Below, one piece after another: positions 7,947 through 13,168 of a DNA stretch of 17,057 bases. The stretch comes from Bacillota bacterium (lineage in GTDB: Bacteria; Bacillota; Clostridia; Lachnospirales; Lachnospiraceae). Positions within the stretch are counted from its first letter, which is position 1. The number at the start of each line of letters is the position of its first letter. The stretch lies in contig JAEYXC010000202.1 in NCBI GenBank assembly GCA_023428655.1, positions 1 through 17,057 of the forward strand, read 5' to 3'. Both the position numbers and the translations under genes were made by a program. Below the pieces are notes generated by a model, which was given only the letters and a program-made list of their open reading frames with translations, was not told the origin of the DNA and searched no databases.

Positions 7947-9392
7947 TTACATGGATAGAATGCGTGTTTTCCGTATCTTACCCTTGATGGTTTTTTTATT
8001 TAAACTCTGACATACCAGGTTGCCTTTCTGATTGAGTATTTCGACCTGGGTTGCGGTTGGAAGGATGTTAATGATTCCGATGTCGTCGGCAGTAACTCCC
8101 TCAATGCTGCAGATCGTAGCTACGATTTCATTGGTTCGAATTTTATCCTTTTTCCCTGCATAGATATGGAGCTTTGTGATGGTTTGATTTAATGCCTCTC
8201 CCTTTTTCTTAGTTGGATACAGTGACTGCTGAAGCTGATGCTTGAGTAGCGCCTCTTCCTCCGGGGTAACCTGAAGGGAAGCCGGATTATGTCTTGGGAT
8301 ATCGATACCGGTATACTGGACAATGGCATCCATAGCAGATTCTTCTCGCAGGGTGAAGAAAGTAATGGCAGTCCCCGAAGCATCAAGACGACCACAGCGA
8401 CCGATTCGGTGAACATAATTTTCCTTTCCTCTGGAGATATCGAAGTTAATGACCATCGATACATTATTGATGTCAATCCCTCTGGCGGCGACATCCGTTG
8501 CCACCAGATAACGAAAGGAACCCTCCTTAAAACCATTCATAACCTTGATTCTATCTTTTTGGCGCATAGCACCGTGTAGACCGTAACAGGGATAGTGGTG
8601 AAGAAGCAGATATTTGGCGATTGCTTCGACCTTCTCCTGTGTATTAGCAAAAATAATGCAGCTTTCCGGGCGGTATTTGGCAGTAATCCTGCATAGAAGC
8701 TCCGGCTTGCCCGGCTCTTCCACACAATAAGAGAGTTGTTCGATTCGTTCGACAGGAATTGCCTCCTCTTCCAGTTGTACTACCTCCGGATCCTTCATAT
8801 GAGCCTTGGTCAACTCCTGAAGCTCCTCCTGTAAGGTTGCTGAGAATAACATCGTACTTCTCTCTATGGGCAGTAACCGGATGATATCTTCCACCTGCTC
8901 CTGGAGTCCGATGTGGAACATCTCGTCCGCCTCATCAATAACCAGCTTAGAGATATCATCAACTACAAGAGTCCCCTTTTGAATCAGATCACGCACACGA
9001 CCCGGTGTTCCGACGACAATGTGTGTCTTTTGTTTGAGGACCAGCTCTTGAGCTGCAATGGATACTTTTCCGAAGATCGGCAATACCTTAAGCCGTTTTA
9101 ATCTTCCGATATTACCTAGCTCCTCCGCTACCTGGAGAGCTAGCTCTCTGGTAGGTACAAGAACCAAGGCCTGGGGGTGATTGGGCAGCCATTGAAGCTG
9201 TTCGCAGATCGGTATCCCAAAAGCAGCCGTCTTTCCGCTTCCTGTTTGTGATCTTACCCAAAGGTCCTTACCACTCAGGGCAGGTGGGATCACTAATTGC
9301 TGTATTATTGTTGGGGTATGATAGCCTAAGAAAGCAAGTGCCTTCGTAAGCTCCGGTTGCAGGTTAAATTGTTCAAAGCCTTTTATACTCAT
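7947..9392 (-). CDS. dbpA: DEAD-box ATP-dependent RNA helicase, DbpA/YxiN type
   Basis: A 481-residue DEAD-box helicase. Q motif around 9-31; Walker A QTGSGKT (49-55); PTREL (80-84); GTPGR (128-132); DEAD (153-156); SAT (184-186); then the second RecA domain with IIFANTQ, VATDVAARGIDI and HRIGRCGR. The last ~75 residues form a DbpA-type RNA-binding domain (RRM-like). In E. coli DbpA and B. subtilis YxiN this domain targets hairpin 92 of 23S rRNA for large-subunit assembly. The overall length is close to that of YxiN. The ATG start (9390-9392) is preceded by GGAGATA. The gene stands alone and converges with the merR-like gene. The role in ribosome assembly is inferred from the family. Confidence 0.92.
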   Translation of the reverse strand: MSIKGFEQFNLQPELTKALAFLGYHTPTIIQQLVIPPALSGKDLWVRSQTGSGKTAAFGIPICEQLQWLPNHPQALVLVPTRELALQVAEELGNIGRLKRLKVLPIFGKVSIAAQELVLKQKTHIVVGTPGRVRDLIQKGTLVVDDISKLVIDEADEMFHIGLQEQVEDIIRLLPIERSTMLFSATLQEELQELTKAHMKDPEVVQLEEEAIPVERIEQLSYCVEEPGKPELLCRITAKYRPESCIIFANTQEKVEAIAKYLLLHHYPCYGLHGAMRQKDRIKVMNGFKEGSFRYLVATDVAARGIDINNVSMVINFDISRGKENYVHRIGRCGRLDASGTAITFFTLREESAMDAIVQYTGIDIPRHNPASLQVTPEEEALLKHQLQQSLYPTKKKGEALNQTITKLHIYAGKKDKIRTNEIVATICSIEGVTADDIGIINILPTATQVEILNQKGNLVCQSLNKKTIKGKIRKTRILSM

Positions 9393-9504
9393 CGGTATCT
9401 CCGTTTCAATTAGTTCTGTTTTAAGTTAATAAACTATACTTATCATATCATATATTCTGTATGGATAAAGATAAAACATACGTAATTTTACCAAAATGAT
9501 AAAA

Positions 9505-9519
9505 AGGCTGTCCGAGGAG
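9505..9519. repeat. Possible half copy of the E1-type outer arm
   Basis: AGGCTGTCCGAGGAG resembles the left end of E1 (AAGCTGTCTCAAGGAG) at 13 of 16 aligned positions, allowing one gap. No matching right arm was found within a few hundred bases. It sits about 80 bases before the first cassette repeat. The rest of 9393-9600 holds nothing I can name apart from the upstream region of the helicase gene. Confidence 0.3.
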
Positions 9520-9595
9520 CGATTATTTCCCATTGTAAATCCTACTACTTCAAGGGCTTTTTCCCCTGTCGTCGAAGCAGGTTTGAAGCAGAGTA

Positions 9596-9720
9596 AAATT
9601 ATGATTTAGTGAATTAGGTATATTGAAAACTAAGTATTGATAGTTGACAACATTGGAATAAAAAGGTAGAGATTATTTTTTCATGGTGATATAATATAAT
9701 TATTAATTCGCTGTAGTTAT
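9596..9720 (+). repeat. Promoter repeat P1 (left cassette end)
   Basis: First copy of a ~125-bp sequence also found at 10631-10755 (P2) and 11250-11377 (P3). Shared blocks, in order, are an AATTAxGATTTA-like start, GTATATTGA, the core TATTGATAGTTGAC (9635-9648), GGAATAAAAAGGTAGAGAT (9655-9673), TATAAT (9690-9695) and TTCGCTGTAG (9707-9716). A promoter TAGAGA (9667-9672), 17 bp, TATAAT is embedded. TTGACA at 9644-9649 is also 17 bp upstream of TAGAGA. It drives the GNAT gene starting at 9780. Confidence 0.8.
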
Positions 9721-9779
9721 AAAAAGTGACTTATAAACTAAAAATTAATAAAGATATAGTTATTTTGGGGGATTAAAAT

Positions 9780-10271
9780 ATGATAAACGATTTTAATGTT
9801 TCAAAAGGTGATGTAGACACTGCAATTTACATAATGAAAGAAGTAGCCACTTGGGGACGTTCTATAGGATTAAATGTATGGAAGGATGAACATCTTACAA
9901 GGGAAGGACTAATGGTTAATGTTTTTGAAGATGATTTTTATGTAGGAAAAGTCCTGGGAAATAATGCCTGTTGCATGCTATTACAATGGAGCGATACTTT
10001 CTTTTGGCCAAATTCAAAGGAAAATGAAGCAGGATATGTGCATAAATTATGTGTAAGAAGAGAATATGCAGGAATGGGATTACCAGGAAAAATGATTGAA
10101 TTTGCAATAGAGGAATGTAAGAGAAGAAACATTATATATTTAAGGTTAGACACAGGATGGGATAATGAAAAATTGTGTAATCTATATAAGAACTTAGGCT
10201 TTGAGATAGTAGATAAATTCTTATTTGATAATGGTGCAGCAATGGCGTTATTTGAAATGAAGATAAAATAA
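9780..10271 (+). CDS. GNAT-family N-acetyltransferase
   Basis: A 163-residue GCN5-related acetyltransferase, which would transfer an acetyl group from acetyl-CoA to an amine; the acceptor is unknown (small molecule, antibiotic or protein). The acetyl-CoA motif A is visible as beta-4 VHKLCVRREYAGMGLPGKM (residues 87-105), with a variant pyrophosphate loop AGMGLPG. Motif B, IIYLRLDTGWDNEKLCNLYKNLGF, carries the usual Asn/Tyr positions near the C-terminus. The start ATG at 9780 follows GGGGGATTAAAAT. The gene has its own promoter repeat (P1) and its own terminator repeat (T1), is AT-rich, and is the first of the small accessory genes. Confidence 0.85.
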   Translation: MINDFNVSKGDVDTAIYIMKEVATWGRSIGLNVWKDEHLTREGLMVNVFEDDFYVGKVLGNNACCMLLQWSDTFFWPNSKENEAGYVHKLCVRREYAGMGLPGKMIEFAIEECKRRNIIYLRLDTGWDNEKLCNLYKNLGFEIVDKFLFDNGAAMALFEMKIK

Positions 10272-10292
10272 TTTATAACGTAACCTTTCTCA

Positions 10293-10379
10293 ATAGCGTA
10301 TTAATAAGTAAGGTATTCGCCTATCGACTATCCACATAAGGTTGGTAGGTTTTTTGTTGCATTAAACTATAATTTGATT
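10293..10379 (+). repeat. Terminator repeat T1 (right cassette end)
   Basis: Copy of a sequence found again at 11150-11254. Over the last 60 bases (10320-10379 versus 11195-11254) I count 8 differences. It contains the terminator stem CCTATCGAC / GTTGGTAGG plus T6, and a conserved tail TTGTTGC..TAAACT.TAATTT. Read in reverse complement it starts with AAATTATAGTTTA, and GGATAG follows 42 bases later, matching the layout of the P repeats. Confidence 0.75.
10320..10355 (+). terminator. Rho-independent terminator of the GNAT gene
   Basis: CCTATCGAC (10320-10328) pairs with GTTGGTAGG (10341-10349) through 9 bp including two G-T wobbles, followed by six T residues (10350-10355). It lies 48 bases after the GNAT stop codon. 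Confidence 0.8.
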
Positions 10380-10401
10380 CACCAAGAAAGGAGTAAGCAA
10401 G

Positions 10402-10635
10402 ACGGCTAAAAGTCCTATTGATGAATGCCCTAAGTGTGGTAATAAAGAATTTTATGTAAGGAAAAGGATAGAAGGGGTATGTGATTACAATTACAGTATG
10501 AACGGTGATGATTTAAACGTACATAATGGTGAAATGTATGAAAACACACATATTAAGATAACAGGGAAATATGCATACTGCAACGATTGTAATAAAAGAC
10601 TTTTTGAAGTTGCCGAAACGGATATATTAGATTAA
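10402..10635 (+). CDS. Zinc-ribbon protein with an apparent ACG start
   Basis: An open frame of 77 codons encodes a small protein with two CxxC pairs, C9-P-K-C12 near the start and C60-N-D-C63 near the end, enclosing a mostly beta-strand stretch: a zinc-ribbon layout seen in short clostridial and phage-associated hypotheticals. The Shine-Dalgarno AAAGGAG (10387-10393) is 8 bases from the ACG codon at 10402, exactly where an ATG would be expected, and ACG GCT AAA looks like ATG GCT AAA with one substitution. There is no in-frame ATG, GTG or TTG before the first CxxC; the first in-frame ATG is codon 33. So it is either a gene with a rare ACG start, a start-codon mutant (recent pseudogene), or affected by a base error. 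It sits between repeats T1 and P2 without a P-type promoter of its own. Confidence 0.6.
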   Translation, partial: TAKSPIDECPKCGNKEFYVRKRIEGVCDYNYSMNGDDLNVHNGEMYENTHIKITGKYAYCNDCNKRLFEVAETDILD

Positions 10636-10755
10636 GATTTAGTTCATAACTGTACATTGACTACTGTATATTGATAGTTGACCGCATTGGAATAAAAAGG
10701 TAGCGATACTCAATTTATTATTGTATAATATTCTGGAAATTCGCTTAAGGTTTAG
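10631..10755 (+). repeat. Promoter repeat P2 (left cassette end)
   Basis: Second copy of the P repeat: core TATATTGATAGTTGA (10667-10681), GGAATAAAAAGGTAGCGAT (10689-10707), TATAAT (10724-10729), then AATTCGCTTAAGG. The hexamers TAGCGA (10701-10706) and TATAAT keep a 17-bp spacer, and TTGACC (10678-10683) is 17 bp before TAGCGA, the same geometry as P1. It begins at the stop codon of the zinc-ribbon ORF and drives the 111-residue gene. Confidence 0.8.
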
Positions 10756-10800
10756 TAAGGAATACATTTATTAACTTGGTATATAAGGAGAGATATAAGA

Positions 10801-11136
10801 ATGAAGAAGAATTTGTTATTTATTGGTATTATTTTTTTGGGCTTATCAATGATTATTAGTTCCTACATTATTTCAAAATCATTAAGTAAATCGATAAACA
10901 TGAATGGAAACTTAAATGGCTCACTTACTATGAGTGATATGGATTCTTATAATTTTGAAAGTGATGTTTTACTAGCATTTGATGCAGGTCGTATGCTTGG
11001 ATACGAATCCAATTCTTTAATTCAAGATATTAATAATGGTAAACTAGAAGGAATACCTTATATTAAATTAAAAGACCATTATATATTCAGTAAGACAGCT
11101 TTAGAGGAGTGGGTATATAATGAATCATTAAAATGA
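10801..11136 (+). CDS. Membrane-anchored protein with an excisionase-like HTH_17 domain
   Basis: A 111-residue protein. Residues 5-26 are a single hydrophobic helix behind two lysines (MKKNLLFIG), followed by a Ser/Asn-rich linker (27-53). Residues 55-107 resemble the excisionase/HTH_17 DNA-binding fold (LLAFDAGRMLGYESNSL, then NGKLEGIPYIKLKDHYIFSKTALEEWV), which has the order helix, turn, helix, wing and the closing LEEW motif. With positive charges at the N-terminus, the predicted orientation puts the HTH-like domain outside the membrane, which is strange for a DNA-binding module; it may be a repurposed fold or an uncleaved lipid-free anchor. The ATG at 10801 follows AAGGAGAGATATAAGA. It is bracketed by repeats P2 and T2. 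Function unknown. Confidence 0.75.
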   Translation: MKKNLLFIGIIFLGLSMIISSYIISKSLSKSINMNGNLNGSLTMSDMDSYNFESDVLLAFDAGRMLGYESNSLIQDINNGKLEGIPYIKLKDHYIFSKTALEEWVYNESLK

Positions 11137-11149
11137 TCCGCTATCGTTT

Positions 11150-11254
11150 TTAATAACGCAGTAAACTTTTTTAAAAGCACTAAGTAAAATTGAACCTATC
11201 AACTATCAATATAATGTTGGTAGGTTTTTTGTTGCGCTAAACTGTAATTTAATT
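11150..11254 (+). repeat. Terminator repeat T2 (right cassette end)
   Basis: Second copy of the T repeat. It contains TCAACTATCAATATA (11199-11213), the exact reverse complement of 15 bases in P2 (10667-10681), so the 111-residue gene lies between perfect 15-bp inverted repeats. Its right end merges with the start of P3 at about 11250. Confidence 0.75.
11195..11230 (+). terminator. Rho-independent terminator of the 111-residue gene
   Basis: CCTATCAAC (11195-11203) pairs with GTTGGTAGG (11216-11224) over 9 bp, with one T-G wobble, followed by six T residues. Compared with T1, the G-T pair has become A-T, so the stem is conserved while the sequence changed. Confidence 0.8.
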
Positions 11255-11377
11255 AAGATTTATTGTAGTAAAGTACATTGAAAACCAAAATTGGTAGTGA
11301 ATAATATCATTGGAATAAAAAGGTGGAGATAATCTTTTCGTAGTGATAGAATATCATTATAGTTTCACTGTAGATGA
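11250..11377 (+). repeat. Promoter repeat P3 (left cassette end)
   Basis: Third, more diverged copy: GTACATTGAAAACC, then TTGGTAGTGA in place of TTGATAGTTGA, TGGAATAAAAAGGTGGAGAT (11311-11330), TAGAAT (11347-11352), TTCACTGTAG. The hexamers TGGAGA (11324-11329) and TAGAAT again have a 17-bp spacer. It drives the P-loop kinase gene and probably those behind it. Confidence 0.75.
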
Positions 11378-11441
11378 AGATTGTGAAGAGAAATTAATTG
11401 AAATGCTCTTTTGGGGTGATAGCTGAAAGATGGGGGGAAGA

Positions 11442-11987
11442 ATGGATAAACCGCATGGTATTATTGTGTTTGGTGCAAACGGAAGCGGAAAAACTACGCT
11501 GGGGCGTGAGCTAGCACGCATATTGAACTATAGGCATATGGACATAGAGGATTATCACTTTGAAAAATCAGAAATTCCATATACTGTAGAACGTTCACGT
11601 GAGGACTGTTTAAATCTTATGCTCGCTGACATTGAAAAATATCGCTCCTTTGTACTTACAGCCGTAACTGGAGATTTTGGCAGCGCAATTCCTCAGTTGT
11701 ACGAGCTTGCCGTACTTATTTCAGCACCGATTGATTTGCGCTTAAAACGCGTTGAGCACCGTGTTTATGAACAATACGGAGAACGTGTCCTAATAGGGGG
11801 AGATATGTACGAGCAGAGTCAAAAGTTTATTAATTTTGTAGCTTCGCGTTCTCTAACATCCATCGAACAGTGGGCACAAACTCTCAAGTGTCCGTTAATC
11901 CATATTGATGGTACAAAAGATTGGCGCAGTAACGCGGAACAAATCAAGAAACGTTATTATGAGATAAAGATCACAAGAATAACATAG
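11442..11987 (+). CDS. P-loop NTPase, adenylate/shikimate-kinase-like
   Basis: A 181-residue cytosolic P-loop protein of the small-molecule kinase type. Walker A GANGSGKT is at residues 11-18, and an acidic DIEDYHF motif follows the second strand, the usual acceptor-binding position in gluconate/shikimate/cytidylate-kinase-like folds. An Arg-rich lid region (RLKRVEHRVYEQYGERV) follows. Proteins of this type are usually annotated only as AAA family ATPase; the phosphate acceptor is unknown, and an aminoglycoside- or nucleoside-type substrate would be speculation. The start is ambiguous: ATG 11442 has GGGGGGAAG directly upstream, while in-frame ATG 11430 would add MGGR and could use GGGGTGAT. 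I chose 11442 because the fold begins directly after it. Its promoter is repeat P3. The VOC gene follows after 14 bases, so the two are co-transcribed. Confidence 0.8.
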   Translation: MDKPHGIIVFGANGSGKTTLGRELARILNYRHMDIEDYHFEKSEIPYTVERSREDCLNLMLADIEKYRSFVLTAVTGDFGSAIPQLYELAVLISAPIDLRLKRVEHRVYEQYGERVLIGGDMYEQSQKFINFVASRSLTSIEQWAQTLKCPLIHIDGTKDWRSNAEQIKKRYYEIKITRIT

Positions 11988-12001
11988 ATTTGGAGGATAA
12001 A

Positions 12002-12433
12002 ATGGGGAGCTTTATTAGTAAAATCTGTTCTCATATATATGTAGAGGGAGCGTTGGAAGCGGTTAAGCTATACAAAGAAGCATTTATGCTGGAAGATAGA
12101 GGCACACCTTGGCTCGATGACGATGGTGAATTAGTATATCATGAACTTGGACGAAATGGCGAACTTTTTATCAGTATCAGCGAAAATAGTCATTTGTTTA
12201 CCGAGTTTAAAAAAGAATATCCTGATGGTGTGCGCCCAACGATGTTATATATTGTATATTTTGAAAATGAGGACGATTTGCGCAGGGCATTTGGGCTTTT
12301 ATACAAAGAGGGGAAGCCATGCACAGGTGTGAAAACTGAGGGGGACATTATTTGTGCTTTCATTGATATATTCGGGGTTTATTGGCACTTTCAGGTTCCG
12401 AATGATTGGAATGCATCATTTGTTCCTAGGTAA
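12002..12433 (+). CDS. VOC / glyoxalase-bleomycin-resistance-like protein
   Basis: A 143-residue protein of the vicinal oxygen chelate superfamily, PhnB/glyoxalase-like. Its two beta-alpha-beta-beta-beta modules show ICSHIYVEGALEAVKLYKEAF at the start and FIDIFGVYWHFQVP at the end, the classical closing strand of these folds. Family roles include metal-dependent isomerases, dioxygenases and antibiotic-binding resistance proteins; which applies here cannot be told. The ATG at 12002 has TTTGGAGGATAAA directly upstream; the in-frame TTG at 11990 lies inside that ribosome binding site and is unlikely. It sits 14 bases behind the kinase gene and is followed after 50 bases by a membrane-anchored hypothetical. 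Confidence 0.8.
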   Translation: MGSFISKICSHIYVEGALEAVKLYKEAFMLEDRGTPWLDDDGELVYHELGRNGELFISISENSHLFTEFKKEYPDGVRPTMLYIVYFENEDDLRRAFGLLYKEGKPCTGVKTEGDIICAFIDIFGVYWHFQVPNDWNASFVPR

Positions 12434-12483
12434 TTGCACAGATATAGTTATGAATTTCGTATCAAATTATGTGGGGTGAGTAT

Positions 12484-13005
12484 ATGGGAAAACAAAAAAG
12501 ATTTATAGGTTACACTCTCATTATAGTGCTTGTCATTATTTTTTTTGTATACATTTATCCTAAAAAGATAGATAGAGAAATCAATGCAATCATGTACCGT
12601 TTAGGAGATAGTCATTATTCAGAAAATATCCAGGTGGATATAAACGGATATTTTTCGAAAGGATTATTGAAAGGAGATCGATTTGAGGGAGTTATGACAA
12701 TAGGAGAGAATAAACTTACGAAGATTAATTTGCGATTTGATAAATTCAATAGAGGGCTTTTGTTCTGTTATGACGAAAACACAGGGGATTATACTTCATA
12801 TGGTGATATGTACTCAGATCAGATGATGAAGGAATTCACTATATGTATTCTTGAAGAAGATATACAAGGGAAAGGAGGTAAGACTTGGTCTCCCATTGAT
12901 GGTTTAATGGTTGCTGCGCCGGCAAATAATAGGGTTGAGGCAATTGATATGTCAAACAAATTAATGAAAGATGTTTTTGACAATACTGTCTTCGATGAGA
13001 AATAA
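12484..13005 (+). CDS. Hypothetical protein with one N-terminal membrane helix
   Basis: A 173-residue protein that I do not recognise. Residues 7-25 form a strongly hydrophobic helix after a basic start (MGKQKRF), then PKK, so the bulk of the protein (26-173) should lie outside the membrane, as a signal-anchor. The outer part is mostly beta-prone (IQVDINGYFSKGLLKGDRFEGVMTIG), ending in a charged helix. There is no lipobox and no cysteine pair. The ATG at 12484 follows GGGGTGAGTAT; a start at 12469 would place this ribosome binding site inside the gene. It is in the same direction as the kinase and VOC genes, 50 bases downstream, and may share their transcript. A role in the cell envelope is only inferred from topology. 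Confidence 0.7.
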   Translation: MGKQKRFIGYTLIIVLVIIFFVYIYPKKIDREINAIMYRLGDSHYSENIQVDINGYFSKGLLKGDRFEGVMTIGENKLTKINLRFDKFNRGLLFCYDENTGDYTSYGDMYSDQMMKEFTICILEEDIQGKGGKTWSPIDGLMVAAPANNRVEAIDMSNKLMKDVFDNTVFDEK

Positions 13006-13016
13006 CATATTTTGTA

Positions 13017-13045
13017 TTGAATAATAGTTGTTGATATGATACTAT
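13017..13045 (+). promoter_or_regulatory. Candidate promoter of the antiporter gene
   Basis: TTGAAT (13017-13022) and TACTAT (13040-13045), each 4 of 6 to the sigma-A consensus, are separated by 17 bp. A start near 13052 would give a leader of about 115 bases containing several hairpins. Confidence 0.4.
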
Positions 13046-13055
13046 TTAATAAATT

Positions 13056-13152
13056 GGGAATGAAGTTCTCCCTTGGTGACAACCAAAACCGCAATTATGC
13101 TGATGACTTCTGCGAAAACTACGCAGAAATTGTCGGCTTTTTTATTTCTGCG
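13056..13152 (+). promoter_or_regulatory. Structured leader with a terminator before the antiporter gene
   Basis: Successive stems can form: GGGA/TCCC (13056-13059, 13069-13072); TTGGT gaca ACCAA (13073-13086); then the terminator at 13089-13143. A third copy of the TTCTGCG sequence (ATTTCTGCG, 13144-13152), just before the ribosome binding site, can pair with CGCAGAAAT (13122-13130) instead of the terminator stem. This arrangement resembles an attenuator or riboswitch expression platform. No known class was recognised. Confidence 0.4.
13089..13143 (+). terminator. Rho-independent terminator between the membrane protein and antiporter genes
   Basis: Inner stem TTCTGCG (13108-13114) with CGCAGAA (13122-13128), outer pairing CCG.CAATT (13089-13096) with AATTGTCGG (13128-13136, sharing the inner stem's last base), then CTTTTTT (13137-13143). 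It could end the kinase-VOC transcript, or act as an intrinsic stop inside the antiporter leader. Confidence 0.65.
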
Positions 13153-13168
13153 AAATATGGAGGATTGT

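Noticed and set aside
8289..8579. Plus-strand frame of 96 codons across the helicase gene
   Set aside because: It lies wholly inside the strongly conserved DEAD-box helicase motifs on the other strand and has no ribosome binding site; similar shadow frames across the GH3, AKR and antiporter genes were dropped for the same reason.
9596..10380. Target-site duplication around the first cassette
   Set aside because: The bases outside the two ends do not match, so there is no direct sign of a simple transposition event.
10320..11254. T repeats as integron attC sites
   Set aside because: No RYYYAAC / GTTRRRY core pair fits; each T repeat is better explained by a terminator stem with a T tract, and no integron integrase is in view.
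9596..11377. CRISPR array
   Set aside because: Only three and two copies of long repeats, separated by genes of several hundred bases rather than by short uniform spacers.
13073..13168. In-frame extension of the antiporter by 32 codons
   Set aside because: It runs through a terminator hairpin, has no ribosome binding site, and ATG 13169 has a perfect GGAGG and starts the first membrane helix.
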